DNA of 60,002 bases, from NCBI RefSeq assembly GCF_000718305.1, contig NZ_JOFQ01000032.1:1-60002 (forward strand), read 5' to 3'. The notes under the pieces were generated by a model, which was given only the letters and a program-made list of their open reading frames with translations, ran no database searches and was not told the origin of the DNA. Both the position numbers and the translations under genes were made by a program. Position 1 is the first letter of the stretch, and every line of letters starts with the position of its first letter. This DNA comes from Streptomyces niger. Its GTDB lineage: Bacteria; Actinomycetota; Actinomycetes; Streptomycetales; Streptomycetaceae. Below, piece by piece: positions 50,920 to 60,002 of the stretch.

Positions 50920-52551
50920 ATGCCTCACACCCTCGCCTCCCTCGCCCACCACTCCGCGCTCAAGCTGACCGTGCTCGCGGGCGAGGACCGGCTGGACACC
51001 CCCGTCCGCTGGGCGCACGTGAGCGAGCTGATCGACCCCGTGCCCTACATGGAGGGCGGCGAGCTGCTGCTGATCACCGCGCTCAAGCTGGACGCGGAGG
51101 ATCCGGAGGTGGCCAGGCGGTACGTACGGCGGGTCGCGGGCGCCGGCGTGGTGGGCCTGGGCTTCGCCGTCGGGGTGAACTACGAGGACGTACCGGAGGC
51201 GCTGCTCACCGCGGCCCGCGAGGAGGACTTCCCGCTGTTGGCGGTGCCCCGCCGAACGCCGTTCGTCGCGATCAGCAAGGCCGTCTCGGCGGCCGTCGCC
51301 GCCGACCAGTACCGCGCGGTGACCGAGGGCTTCGAGGCGCAGCGGGAGCTCACCCGCGCGGCACTGTCCGCCGAGGGCCCGGCTGAGTTGCTCGCCCGGC
51401 TCGCCGCGCACCTGAAGGGCTGGGCCGCGCTGTACGACGCCTCCGGCGCGGTGGTCGCCGCCGCCCCCGACTGGGCGGCCCGCCGTGCGGCGCGGCTCTC
51501 CGACGACATCGCCAAGCTGCGCGAACGCCCCGCCCCCGCGAGCTCGGTGGTCCCCGACACCGAGGGCGAGGACCGGGTGGAGCTGCAGTCGCTGGGCACG
51601 GGGCGCCGGGCGCGCGGCGTCCTCGCGGTCGGCACGGGGGCCCCGCTGGGCACGGCGGAGCGGTACGCCGTGCACTCCGCCGTCGCCCTGCTGACCCTGA
51701 CCACCGAGCGGTCCCGCGCGCTCCAGGAGGCCGAGCAGCGCCTGGGGGCCGCGGTGCTGCGGATGCTGCTGGCCGGCGAGCCGGACCACGCGCGTGCCGT
51801 GGCCGGACGGCTGTACGGCGGGCTGCTGGACGCGCCGTTCCGGGTGCTGGTGGCGGAGCCGGTGCCGGGGAGCGGCGGCGAGGAACGGTCCGCGGCCGAG
51901 CCGACCGCGGTGCTGGACGCGCTGGCCGACGCGATGGAGTCGGCGGCGGCCCGCAGCGGCGAGGCGGTGCTCGCGGTGCCGGACGGCGCCCGGCTGACCG
52001 TCCTCGCGGCGGACGGCGGCGCGGCGGCCGAGGCGTGCGCCGCACACGCCGCCGCGCTGGAGGCCCGGGCCGGCGCGAGCACGCCCAAGCGCGCGCCCGG
52101 CGCGCTCCGCGCCACCCCGGGCCTGGCCGTGGGCCTCTCCGCGCCCGCCGGGCCCGCGGCGGCCGCGACCGCCCACCGCCAGGCCGAGCAGGCCATGTCG
52201 GTGGCCAGGCGGCGCTGCCGGGTGCTGGTCGAGCACGAGGACGTGGCGGCCGGTTCCGTACTGCCGCTGCTCGCCGACGACGCGGTACGCGCCTTCGCCG
52301 ACGGCATGCTGCGCGCGCTGCACGACCACGACGCGACCGGCCGCGGCGATCTCGTGGCCTCGCTGCGCGCCTGGCTGTCCCGGCACGGCCAGTGGGACGC
52401 GGCCGCCGCCGACCTGGGCGTCCACCGGCACACCCTGCGCTACCGGATGCGCCGCGTCGAGGAGATCCTCGGGCGCTCCCTGGACGACCCGGACGTCCGG
52501 ATGGAACTGTGGCTGGCCCTGAAGGCCACCACCTTCTCCCCGGAGAGCTGA
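50920..52551 (+). CDS. PucR-family transcriptional regulator
   Basis: 543 aa. The N-terminal PucR domain (LKLTVLAGEDRLDTPVRWAH, then PYMEGGELLLITALKLD) is followed by a GGDEF-like middle part and a C-terminal helix-turn-helix of the HTH_30 type: WDAAAADLGVHRHTLRYRMR, RVEEILGRSLDDP. Such regulators often control purine or amine catabolism. Lying between gabT and the semialdehyde dehydrogenase, it is the obvious candidate regulator of both. Confidence 0.92.
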   Translation: MPHTLASLAHHSALKLTVLAGEDRLDTPVRWAHVSELIDPVPYMEGGELLLITALKLDAEDPEVARRYVRRVAGAGVVGLGFAVGVNYEDVPEALLTAAREEDFPLLAVPRRTPFVAISKAVSAAVAADQYRAVTEGFEAQRELTRAALSAEGPAELLARLAAHLKGWAALYDASGAVVAAAPDWAARRAARLSDDIAKLRERPAPASSVVPDTEGEDRVELQSLGTGRRARGVLAVGTGAPLGTAERYAVHSAVALLTLTTERSRALQEAEQRLGAAVLRMLLAGEPDHARAVAGRLYGGLLDAPFRVLVAEPVPGSGGEERSAAEPTAVLDALADAMESAAARSGEAVLAVPDGARLTVLAADGGAAAEACAAHAAALEARAGASTPKRAPGALRATPGLAVGLSAPAGPAAAATAHRQAEQAMSVARRRCRVLVEHEDVAAGSVLPLLADDAVRAFADGMLRALHDHDATGRGDLVASLRAWLSRHGQWDAAAADLGVHRHTLRYRMRRVEEILGRSLDDPDVRMELWLALKATTFSPES

Positions 52552-52678
52552 GCCGCGGGACGCGAGACGGACAGTACGGACAGTGGCGACGGAGCCCCGG
52601 GACGCCGGCCGCGGAGGCGACGCGGACGGCCGGCTGCCGCGCCCGCACTCGCCAATCCGTAGGACCCGCTCCGTGGAC

Positions 52679-52690
52679 TAGTACGTCCCG
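52679..52690 (+). promoter_or_regulatory. motif shared with the gabT upstream region
   Basis: TAGTACGTCCCG differs at one position from TAGTACGTCACG at 48106-48117 (reverse strand). It is about 140 bp ahead of the dehydrogenase start. It could be a PucR half-site or part of a promoter. Confidence 0.45.
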
Positions 52691-52827
52691 GACAAACACC
52701 GGTCCGGGAGTGCGCACCTACCGTGGTTCCCGTCCGGAAGGGCGACCGAGGCCGGCGTGGCGGGAACCGTCGCGCGCACCGGCCGGCGCGCCACCCACCC
52801 CGCCACCGAGAAGGGCCGGTAACCACT

Positions 52828-54288
52828 GTGCCGATCCGTAATGACGCAGCCACCACGGCTTTCTGGCTCGCCGGCCGCGAGGCCACCGGCGCCGAGACCT
52901 TCGAGGTCACCTCGCCCTGGGACGGCCGCACCGTCGGCACCGTGAGCGTGCCCACCGAGGAGCAGGTCGAGGAGGCCGTGGCCGCGTCCGTCGCGGTGCA
53001 GGCCGAGTTCGCCGCCACCCCCGCGCACGTGCGCGCCGCCGCGCTGGACCACGTCACCCAGCGCCTGGTGGAGCGTACGGAGGAGATCGCCCAGCTGATC
53101 TCCGCGGAGAACGGCAAGCCGATCAAGTGGGCGCGCGGCGAGGTCGGCCGCGCCGTGTCGGTCTTCCGCTTCGCCGCCGAGGAGGCCCGCCGCTTCAACG
53201 CCGGCGAGGCCATGCGCCTGGACACCGACGGCGGCGGCACCGGCCGCCTCGCGCTGATCCGCCGCGTGCCCAAGGGCACCGTGCTCGGCATCGCGCCCTT
53301 CAACTTCCCGCTCAACCTGAGCGCCCACAAGGTCGCCCCGGCGATCGCCGCCGGCGTGCCGATCATCCTCAAGCCCGCCCCGGCCACCCCGCTCTCCGGC
53401 CTAATCCTCGGCGAGCTGCTCGCCGAGACCGACCTGCCGGCCGGCTCCTGGAGCATCCTCCCGGTGCCGAACGACCGGATGCCCGCGCTGGTCCAGGACG
53501 AGCGGCTGCCGGTGATCTCCTTCACCGGTTCCGAGAAGGTCGGCTACGCGATCATGGACTCGGTGCCGCGCAAGCACTGCACCCTGGAGCTCGGCGGCAA
53601 CGGCGCGGCCGTGATCCTCGCCGACTACGCCTCCGAGGCGGACCTCGACTGGGCCGCGCAGCGCATCGCGACCTTCTCCAACTACCAGGGCGGCCAGTCC
53701 TGCATCTCCGTGCAGCGCGTGATCGCCGACGCGTCCGTGTACGACCGGCTGCTGCCGAAGATCGTCGAGCGCGTCGAGGCGCAGGTCACCGGCGACCCGA
53801 CGGACGCCGCGACCGAGGTCGGCCCGCTGGTCAGCGAGGACGCCGCCCGGCGCGTGGAGTCCTGGGTCGACGAGGCCGTGCAGGCCGGCGCGCAGCTGCT
53901 GGCCGGCGGCAAGCGCGAGGGCGCCACGTACGCGCCGACCGTGCTCGCCGACCTGCCCGAGGGCACCACGCTCGCGACCGAGGAGGTCTTCGGACCGGTC
54001 CTGTCGGTCCAGAAGGTCGAGGGCGAGGAGGCGGCCTTCGCCGCCGTCAACAGCTCCAAGTACGGCCTCCAGGCAGGCGTGTTCACCCACGACCTGCAGA
54101 CCGCCTTCCGTGCCCACAAGGCGCTGGAGGTGGGCGGCGTGATCATCGGCGACGTGCCGTCGTACCGCGCCGACCAGATGCCGTACGGCGGCGCCAAGCA
54201 GTCCGGTGTGGGCCGCGAGGGCGTCCGCTACGCGATGGAGGACTACACCTACGAGCGAGTGATGGTGATGACCGGGCTGGAACTCTGA
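52828..54288 (+). CDS. gabD: succinate-semialdehyde dehydrogenase-type aldehyde dehydrogenase
   Basis: 486 aa from the GTG at 52828 (MPIRNDAATTAFWLAGRE); GAAGGG upstream is rather distant. Catalytic C292 (GGQSCIS) and E254 (LELGGNGA) are present; APFNFPLNLSAHKVAPA and FTGSEKVG are cofactor loops. The FNFPLN/GGQSC subtype differs from the two aminobutyraldehyde enzymes in this window. Position after gabT and pucR favours succinic semialdehyde as substrate, but this subgroup includes other semialdehyde dehydrogenases. Confidence 0.85.
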   Translation: MPIRNDAATTAFWLAGREATGAETFEVTSPWDGRTVGTVSVPTEEQVEEAVAASVAVQAEFAATPAHVRAAALDHVTQRLVERTEEIAQLISAENGKPIKWARGEVGRAVSVFRFAAEEARRFNAGEAMRLDTDGGGTGRLALIRRVPKGTVLGIAPFNFPLNLSAHKVAPAIAAGVPIILKPAPATPLSGLILGELLAETDLPAGSWSILPVPNDRMPALVQDERLPVISFTGSEKVGYAIMDSVPRKHCTLELGGNGAAVILADYASEADLDWAAQRIATFSNYQGGQSCISVQRVIADASVYDRLLPKIVERVEAQVTGDPTDAATEVGPLVSEDAARRVESWVDEAVQAGAQLLAGGKREGATYAPTVLADLPEGTTLATEEVFGPVLSVQKVEGEEAAFAAVNSSKYGLQAGVFTHDLQTAFRAHKALEVGGVIIGDVPSYRADQMPYGGAKQSGVGREGVRYAMEDYTYERVMVMTGLEL

Positions 54289-54323
54289 CGCTTCCGGCCA
54301 TCGGGCCGGACACCGGACAGCAG

Positions 54324-54356
54324 GGGCCGGGGCGCGCATCGGGCGCGCCCCGGCCC
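54324..54356. terminator. terminator after gabD
   Basis: GGGCCGGGGCGCGC (54324-54337) and GCGCGCCCCGGCCC (54343-54356) form a perfect 14-bp stem with a five-base loop, 36 bp past the stop. Confidence 0.88.
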
Positions 54357-54393
54357 TCCGGTCTGTCCGGGCACGGCCCCCCTTTTATAAATA

Positions 54394-54408
54394 TGGGAAT
54401 CGTTTTCA
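54394..54408 (+). promoter_or_regulatory. Zur box upstream of the L32 gene
   Basis: TGGGAATCGTTTTCA fits the actinobacterial Zur consensus TGaaAATgATTttCA. It lies within a locally AT-rich stretch (TTTTATAAATATGGG) 46 bp ahead of the ATG. Zur with zinc should repress the gene. Confidence 0.8.
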
Positions 54409-54454
54409 TGTAGGCTGACTGCCGTATCGCACCCCGCGCCACAGGAGGAAGACC

Positions 54455-54628
54455 ATGGCCGTCCCGAAGCGGAAGATGTCCCGCGCCAACACCCGGCACC
54501 GCCGCTCCAACTGGAAGGCCGGCACGCCCGACCTGGTACCGATCACCATCGACGGCAGCCGGTACACCGTGCCGCGCCGTCTGGTGAAGGCGTACCAGCG
54601 CGGCCTCATCGACCCGCCGCGGGGCTGA
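54455..54628 (+). CDS. rpmF: 50S ribosomal protein L32, zinc-independent form
   Basis: 57 aa beginning [20 protein letters not shown], the bL32 signature. It has no cysteines, so it lacks the zinc ribbon of the usual L32. Bacteria replace zinc-containing ribosomal proteins by such forms under zinc starvation. The Zur box upstream and AGGAGG six bases before the ATG support regulated expression. It stands alone between gabD and an acyl-CoA dehydrogenase. Confidence 0.93.
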   Translation: MAVPKRKMSRANTRHRRSNWKAGTPDLVPITIDGSRYTVPRRLVKAYQRGLIDPPRG

Positions 54629-54825
54629 CGGCGGGGGACCGGACGGCGGGCCCCGGGGGCACCGCTCCGCGTCCGAGTGCGCGAGGACTGGTGCAAGTCG
54701 TGCGGATCGGGTACAGACTCACAAGTAGCACTGACCGGTAGCCAGCCCGGACAGGCCACTGACCGGCAGCCGATCCCGGTGGACCGGTACGGACCACCCG
54801 ACTCCGCGGTGAGGTGACCCTCCTC

Positions 54826-56745
54826 ATGACGGCTCCAACCACCCGCAACGTCTCCGAGCGCGAAGCCCGGCAGGTCGCCGAGGCGGCCCGCGAACAGGAC
54901 TGGCGGAAGCCCAGCTTCGCCAAGGAGCTGTTCCTGGGGCGCTTCCGGCTCGACCTCATCCACCCGCACCCCACCCCCGCCGCCGAAGCGGTCCAGCGTG
55001 GTGAGGAGTTCCTCGCCAAGCTCCGCGACTTCTGCGAGACGAAGATCGACGGTGCGCGCATCGAGCGCGAGGCGCAGATCCCCGACGAGACCATCGCCGG
55101 CCTCAAGGAGATCGGCGCGCTCGGCATGAAGATCGACAGCAAGTACGGTGGCCTGGGGCTCACCCAGGTGTACTACAACAAGGCGCTGGCGCTGGTCGGT
55201 TCCGCCAGCCCCGCGATCGGCGCGCTGCTCTCCGCGCACCAGTCGATCGGCGTACCGCAGCCGCTGAAACTGTTCGGCACACAGGAGCAGAAGGACCAGT
55301 TCCTGCCGCGCCTCGCCCGTACGGACATCTCCGCGTTCCTGCTCACCGAACCGGACGTAGGTTCCGACCCGGCCCGGCTGGCCACCATGGCCGTACCGGA
55401 CGGCGACGACTACGTACTGGACGGCGTCAAGCTGTGGACGACCAACGGAGTCGTCGCCGACCTGCTCGTGGTGATGGCCCGGGTGCCGAAGTCCGAGGGA
55501 CACAAGGGCGGCATCACCGCCTTCGTCGTCGAGGCCGGCTCGGACGGCATCACGGTGGAGAACCGCAACGCCTTCATGGGCCTGCGCGGCATCGAGAACG
55601 GCGTCACCCGCTTCCACCAGGTACGGGTCCCGGCCGCGAACCGCATAGGGCCCGAGGGCGCGGGCCTGAAAATCGCGCTGACCACGCTGAACACCGGACG
55701 GCTGTCGCTGCCCGCCATGTGCGTCGGCGTCGGCAAGTGGTGCCTGAAGATCGCCCGCGAATGGTCGGCCGCGCGCGAGCAGTGGGGCAAGCCGGTCGCC
55801 AAGCACGAAGCGGTCGGCGGCAAGATCTCCTTCATCGCCGCCACCACCTTCGCGCTGGAAGCCGTCGTCGACCTCTCCTCGCAGATGGCCGACGAGAACC
55901 GCAACGACATCCGCATCGAAGCCGCACTCGCCAAGCTCTACGGCTCGGAAATGGGCTGGCTCATGGCGGACGAACTGGTGCAGATCCGCGGCGGCCGCGG
56001 CTTCGAGACCGCCGAGTCGCTCGCCGCACGCGGCGAACGCGCCGTCCCCGCCGAACAGGTGCTGCGCGACATGCGCATCAACCGCATCTTCGAGGGCTCC
56101 ACCGAGATCATGCACCTGCTCATCGCCCGCGAAGCGGTGGACGCCCACCTCTCCGTCGCCGGTGACCTCATCGACCCCGACAAGTCCCTCGGCGACAAGG
56201 GGAAGGCCGCGGCCCGGGCCGGCGGCTTCTACGCCCGCTGGCTGCCCAAGCTGGTCGCCGGGCCCGGCCAGGTGCCCGGCACGTACGCGGAGTTCGGCGA
56301 GCTGGCCACCCACCTGCGGTTCGTCGAACGGACCTCCCGCAAGCTCGCACGCAGCACGTTCTACGCCATGTCGCGCTGGCAGGGCCGGATGGAGACCAAA
56401 CAGGGCTTCCTCGGCCGGATCGTCGACATCGGCGCCGAACTGTTCGCCATGAGCGCCGCGTGCGTACGGGCCGAGCACCTCAAGGCCACCGGCGAACACG
56501 GCCGCGAGGCGCACCAACTGGCCGAGGTGTTCTGCCGGCAGGCCAGGATCCGCGTCGAGGAGCTCTTCGCGCGGCTGTGGACCAACACCGACGACCTGGA
56601 CCGCAAGGTCGTGGCCGGAGTCCTGACCGGTACCTACACCTGGCTGGAGGACGGCGTCATCGACCCCAGCGGCGACGGCCCCTGGATCGCGGACGCCACG
56701 CCGGGGCCCGCGAGGAGGGAGAACGTGCACCGGCGCATCAGGTGA
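54826..56745 (+). CDS. acyl-CoA dehydrogenase (long form)
   Basis: 639 aa from the ATG at 54826, with GAGGTG nine bases upstream. The flavoprotein core shows [30 protein letters not shown] and [20 protein letters not shown]. About 200 extra C-terminal residues (from [20 protein letters not shown]) form a second helical domain, as in VLCAD/ACAD9-type enzymes. It oxidises an acyl-CoA in fatty-acid breakdown; the chain length is not predictable here. Confidence 0.92.
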   Translation: MTAPTTRNVSEREARQVAEAAREQDWRKPSFAKELFLGRFRLDLIHPHPTPAAEAVQRGEEFLAKLRDFCETKIDGARIEREAQIPDETIAGLKEIGALGMKIDSKYGGLGLTQVYYNKALALVGSASPAIGALLSAHQSIGVPQPLKLFGTQEQKDQFLPRLARTDISAFLLTEPDVGSDPARLATMAVPDGDDYVLDGVKLWTTNGVVADLLVVMARVPKSEGHKGGITAFVVEAGSDGITVENRNAFMGLRGIENGVTRFHQVRVPAANRIGPEGAGLKIALTTLNTGRLSLPAMCVGVGKWCLKIAREWSAAREQWGKPVAKHEAVGGKISFIAATTFALEAVVDLSSQMADENRNDIRIEAALAKLYGSEMGWLMADELVQIRGGRGFETAESLAARGERAVPAEQVLRDMRINRIFEGSTEIMHLLIAREAVDAHLSVAGDLIDPDKSLGDKGKAAARAGGFYARWLPKLVAGPGQVPGTYAEFGELATHLRFVERTSRKLARSTFYAMSRWQGRMETKQGFLGRIVDIGAELFAMSAACVRAEHLKATGEHGREAHQLAEVFCRQARIRVEELFARLWTNTDDLDRKVVAGVLTGTYTWLEDGVIDPSGDGPWIADATPGPARRENVHRRIR

Positions 56746-57076
56746 GACACGCACGGCGCATCCCGGTGAGACGTACACCGGCGGATCCGGTGACGGGCGG
56801 ATCCGTCCGGTGACGGGACGGGGGACGGGCCGGTCCTCGCGAGCGGGGACCGGCCCGTACGGCAGGCAGGGGCGCAGGCGCAGCGCCGCGTGGCGCCCCC
56901 GAGCGCCCTCGGACACGCACCCGCTGTCCGCACGGAAACCACCGGCGCGACGACGGGCTCTCGCACGGACAGCGGCCCCCGCGCACCACCCCTCGTGCCT
57001 CTCAACGCCCCCGCCCCGCCGGATCACCCGTGAGCTGGTGTCCGCACTCCGGACGGGACCGGCCACAATGGTGCCC
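56746..57076. other. gap with a terminator, otherwise empty
   Basis: 331 bp between the acyl-CoA dehydrogenase and dxr. CGGGCCGGTCC (56826-56836) and GGACCGGCCCG (56847-56857) form a perfect 11-bp stem, a terminator for the upstream gene. Short direct copies of CCGGTGACGGG lie at 56788-56820. The dxr promoter should be to the right; no clear box was assigned. Confidence 0.65.
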
Positions 57077-58342
57077 ATGACGGAATCCCTCGCCCATCCG
57101 CATCTGCGCTTCGCCCCGCCGACCACCGCACCCGGCGAGCCACGCGACATCGTGATCCTCGGCTCCACCGGCTCCATCGGCACCCAGGCGATCGATCTCG
57201 TCCTGCGCAACCCGGACCGCTTCCGCGTCACCGGCCTCTCCGCCGCCGGCGGCCGCGTCGCACTCCTCGCCGAGCAGGCCCGACAGCTGCGCGTCCGCAC
57301 CGTCGCGGTGGCCCGCGAGGACGTCGTAGCCGCGCTGCGCGAGGCGCTGGCCGCGCAGTACGGAACGGGCGAGCCGCTGCCGGAGATCCTGGCCGGGCCC
57401 GACGCCGCCACCCAGCTCGCCGCCACCAAGTGCCACACCGTACTGAACGGCATCACCGGCTCCATCGGCCTCGCGCCCACCCTCGCCGCCCTGGAGAGCG
57501 GCGCCTCCCTGGCGCTCGCCAACAAGGAATCGCTGATCGTGGGCGGCCCGCTGGTCAAGGCGCTCGCCGAGCCCGGCCAGATCGTCCCCGTCGACTCCGA
57601 GCACTCCGCGCTCTTCCAGGGCCTGATGGGCGGTCCGATGAAGGAAGTACGCAAGCTCGTCGTCACCGCGTCCGGCGGCCCCTTCCGCGGCCGTACGAAG
57701 GCCGAGCTCGCGACCGTCACGCCCGAGCAGGCGCTCGCGCACCCCACCTGGGCGATGGGCCCCGTCATCACGATCAACTCCGCGACCCTGGTCAACAAGG
57801 GCCTGGAGGTCATCGAGGCACACCTGCTCTACGACGTGCCCTTCGAGCACATCGAGGTCGTGGTCCACCCGCAGTCCTACATCCACTCCATGGTCGAGTT
57901 CACCGACGGCTCCACCCTCGCCCAGGCCAGCCCGCCCGACATGCGCATGCCCATCGCGCTGGCCCTCGGCTGGCCCGAACGCATCCCCGACGCCGCCCCC
58001 GGCATCGACTGGACCAAGGCCCACACCTGGGAGTTCTTCCCCCTCGACCAGGAAGCCTTCCCCTCCGTACCGCTCGCCTGCCACGTCGGCACCCTCGGCG
58101 GCACCGCACCCGCCGTCTTCAACGCCGCCAACGAGGAATGCGTCGACGCATTCTTGAAGGGCGGGCTGCCCTTCACAGGAATTGTCGATACGGTCGCCGA
58201 AGTCGTCGCCGAGCACGGCACGCCCGCGCCGGGAACGTCCCTGACCCTCTCGGACGTACTGGAAGCGGAGACCTGGGCGCGCGCCCGCGCCCGCGAACTG
58301 GCCGCCCGAGCGGCACGCACACCATCGGAGGCCCGCGCATGA
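57077..58342 (+). CDS. dxr: 1-deoxy-D-xylulose-5-phosphate reductoisomerase
   Basis: 421 aa from the ATG at 57077; an ATG three codons earlier (57068) is also possible and neither has a strong ribosome site. It is the second enzyme of the MEP isoprenoid pathway. [16 protein letters not shown] binds [16 protein letters not shown] and [10 protein letters not shown] form the metal and substrate site, TASGGPFRG follows. The stop overlaps the ATG of the site-2 protease gene. ispG of the same pathway begins at 59829. Confidence 0.95.
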   Translation: MTESLAHPHLRFAPPTTAPGEPRDIVILGSTGSIGTQAIDLVLRNPDRFRVTGLSAAGGRVALLAEQARQLRVRTVAVAREDVVAALREALAAQYGTGEPLPEILAGPDAATQLAATKCHTVLNGITGSIGLAPTLAALESGASLALANKESLIVGGPLVKALAEPGQIVPVDSEHSALFQGLMGGPMKEVRKLVVTASGGPFRGRTKAELATVTPEQALAHPTWAMGPVITINSATLVNKGLEVIEAHLLYDVPFEHIEVVVHPQSYIHSMVEFTDGSTLAQASPPDMRMPIALALGWPERIPDAAPGIDWTKAHTWEFFPLDQEAFPSVPLACHVGTLGGTAPAVFNAANEECVDAFLKGGLPFTGIVDTVAEVVAEHGTPAPGTSLTLSDVLEAETWARARARELAARAARTPSEARA

Positions 58343-59643
58343 CGACCTGGATGACCATCCTCGGCATCGTCGTCTTCGTCGTCGGCCTGCTCTTCTCGAT
58401 CGCCTGGCACGAGCTGGGGCACCTGTCGACGGCCAAGATGTTCGGCATCCGCGTGCCGCAGTACATGGTCGGCTTCGGACCGACGATCTTCTCCCGCAGG
58501 AAGGGCGACACCGAGTACGGCATCAAGGCCATCCCGGCCGGCGGCTACATCCGCATGATCGGCATGTTCCCGCCCGGCGACGACGGGAAGCTGGCCGCCC
58601 GCTCCACCTCGCCCTGGCGCGGCATGATCGAGGACGCCCGCTCGGCCGCCTTCGAGGAGCTGCAGCCGGGCGACGAGAAGCGGTTGTTCTACACCCGCAA
58701 GCCCTGGAAGCGCGTCATCGTGATGTTCGCCGGGCCGTTCATGAACCTGATCCTCGCAGTCGTGATCTTCATGAGCGTCCTGATGGGCTTCGGCATCAAC
58801 ACCCAGACCACCCAGGTCGGCTCCGTCTCGGACTGCGTCATCGCCGCATCCGCCAAGACCGACAAGTGCCCGGCCGACGCCAAGGACTCCCCGGCCAAGG
58901 CCGCCGGGCTGCGGGCCGGCGACCGCATCGTCTCCTTCGACGGCCGCCCGATGCCCGACTGGAACGCCCTCCAGCAGGCCATCCGCGACACCACCGGACC
59001 CGCGACGATCACCATCGAGCGGGACGGCGCACGCAAGGTCCTGCACGCCGACCTGATCAAGAACAAGGTCGCCAAGACCGACGGCCACGGCGGCTACGTC
59101 GCCGACCAGTACGTCACCGCCGGCTTCCTCGGCTTCACCCCCGCCAGCGGCATCGTCCGGCAGGACTTCGGCCAGTCCGTCGACCGCATGGGCAACATGG
59201 TCCGGCAGGGCGTCGACTCCCTGATCGCCCTGCCCGGCAAGGTCCCCGACCTGTGGAACGCCGCCTTCAACGGCGGCGAGCGCAAGCAGGACTCCCCGAT
59301 GGGCGTCGTCGGCGCCGCCCGCGTCGGCGGCGAGGTCTTCTCCCTGGACATCCCGCCCTCCCAGCGGGTGGCGACCATGCTCTTCCTGGTCGCGGGGTTC
59401 AACCTCTCGCTGTTCCTCTTCAACATGCTGCCCCTGCTGCCGCTCGACGGCGGGCACATCGCGGGCGCCCTGTGGGAGTCGCTGCGCCGCGCCTTCGCCA
59501 AGGTCTTCCGGCGCCCCGACCCCGGCCCCTTCGACGTGGCGAAGCTCATGCCGGTCGCCTACGTCGTCGCTGGCATCTTCATCTGTTTCACGCTGCTGGT
59601 GCTGGTCGCGGACGTGGTCAACCCGGTACGGCTGACCGGTTAG
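58339..59643 (+). CDS. rseP: site-2 zinc metalloprotease (RseP-like)
   Basis: 434 aa. M50-family intramembrane protease: HELGH near residue 25 in the first helix and the third metal ligand in [19 protein letters not shown] near 370. A PDZ domain spans about 175-250 ([20 protein letters not shown]). GGAGG lies upstream of the ATG, which overlaps dxr (ATGA). It cleaves membrane-bound substrates such as anti-sigma factors; the dxr-rseP-ispG order is widely conserved. Confidence 0.93.
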   Translation: MTTWMTILGIVVFVVGLLFSIAWHELGHLSTAKMFGIRVPQYMVGFGPTIFSRRKGDTEYGIKAIPAGGYIRMIGMFPPGDDGKLAARSTSPWRGMIEDARSAAFEELQPGDEKRLFYTRKPWKRVIVMFAGPFMNLILAVVIFMSVLMGFGINTQTTQVGSVSDCVIAASAKTDKCPADAKDSPAKAAGLRAGDRIVSFDGRPMPDWNALQQAIRDTTGPATITIERDGARKVLHADLIKNKVAKTDGHGGYVADQYVTAGFLGFTPASGIVRQDFGQSVDRMGNMVRQGVDSLIALPGKVPDLWNAAFNGGERKQDSPMGVVGAARVGGEVFSLDIPPSQRVATMLFLVAGFNLSLFLFNMLPLLPLDGGHIAGALWESLRRAFAKVFRRPDPGPFDVAKLMPVAYVVAGIFICFTLLVLVADVVNPVRLTG

Positions 59644-59828
59644 CAGCACGGCCGGAAGCCTGCTCGGGAACGCCGGGCACACGTGCGAACACGTACGGGT
59701 GTCCGGCAACCGTCCTTTCGGGCGGTGTAAACCTGCGCGATGTGCCTCCGGCAATCCCGGTGACGTAACCTCGGCCACGGAGCCCGCCGATCTCGGGTCC
59801 TTGATCACACCTTGGGGAAGCTCGTCAG

Positions 59829-60002
59829 ATGACTGCCATCGCGCTGGGAATGCCGGACGTTCCGACCAAGCTCGCCGACCGCCGTGTCAGCCGCAAAATC
59901 CACGTCGGGCCGGTGGCCGTCGGGGGCGACGCACCGGTGTCGGTGCAGTCGATGACGACGACGCGGACCGCGGACATCGGGGCGACGCTGCAGCAGATCG
60001 CG
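59829..60002 (+). CDS. ispG: 4-hydroxy-3-methylbut-2-enyl diphosphate synthase, 5' end only
   Basis: The first 58 codons are present; the gene runs off the right edge. [20 protein letters not shown] followed by [20 protein letters not shown] is the diagnostic N-terminus of IspG/GcpE, the iron-sulfur enzyme of the MEP pathway. GGGGAAG precedes the ATG with about nine bases spacing. Confidence 0.95.
   Translation, partial: MTAIALGMPDVPTKLADRRVSRKIHVGPVAVGGDAPVSVQSMTTTRTADIGATLQQIA

Overview
The window is high-GC actinobacterial DNA, almost certainly a Streptomyces chromosome contig. The evidence is G/C-rich third codon positions throughout, many GTG starts, GTGA/ATGA stop-start overlaps, and the gene order M23 peptidase - rpsB - tsf - pyrH - frr - cdsA ... 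rlmN ... polyamine/GABA genes ... dxr - rseP - ispG, which I recognise from Streptomyces chromosomes. Base 1 is a contig end: the first 56 bases are an untrimmed Illumina Nextera i7 adapter, not genomic DNA.

Region by region. (1) 57-6870: a secreted M23-type protein on the minus strand, then the translation/UMP-kinase/phospholipid cluster rpsB, tsf, pyrH, frr, cdsA on the plus strand, closed by a perfect 15-bp-stem terminator. (2) 7159-21761: an integrative and conjugative element of the actinomycete AICE type (pSAM2-like organisation) inserted at the 5' end of rlmN. It carries integrase, excisionase, a RepSA-like rolling-circle initiator, a C5-cytosine methyltransferase-like gene, small zinc-ribbon and membrane proteins, a DUF2637/Spd-like protein, a TraSA/FtsK-type DNA translocase, an SCO3933-family protein and a divergent KorSA-like GntR repressor with four operator-like sites. 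Its cargo end has a NERD-domain protein, a 1.2-kb non-coding island, a cluster of small membrane-anchored proteins of which two are clear paralogues, an orphan 3' half of a tRNA-Ser gene, and a modification-dependent (AspBHI-like, type IV) restriction endonuclease. An 89-bp imperfect direct repeat marks both ends. The right copy supplies rlmN with a substitute promoter and its first seven codons.

(3) 21741-27154: rlmN, then a TPP riboswitch with a terminator controlling a thiamine ABC importer (substrate-binding protein, fused permease, ATPase). (4) 27473-29379: a two-gene ABC exporter on the minus strand. (5) 29685-54288: polyamine uptake and degradation. It holds an aminotransferase, an Lrp/AsnC regulator, two aldehyde dehydrogenases, two spermidine/putrescine-type binding proteins, one ATPase/permease set and an FAD amine oxidase, then GABA aminotransferase (gabT), a PucR-type regulator and a succinic-semialdehyde-type dehydrogenase (gabD). 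Together these would take extracellular polyamine through GABA to succinate. Adenosine deaminase, a DUF4190 protein, a NADAR protein, a PAP2 phosphatase and a large membrane ATPase are interspersed. (6) 54394-60002: a Zur-box-controlled zinc-free ribosomal protein L32, an acyl-CoA dehydrogenase, dxr, a site-2 protease and the 5' end of ispG, which runs off the window.

The most unusual signals are: the duplicated rlmN promoter at the element ends, with a terminator just inside the left end; the tRNA-Ser half-gene inside an element whose own attachment site is elsewhere; the uncharacterised membrane-protein family beside a methyl-dependent nuclease; and two pairs of shared upstream motifs that may link the polyamine and GABA genes to their local regulators. 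Functional assignments rest on motif recognition by eye; no database search was run.
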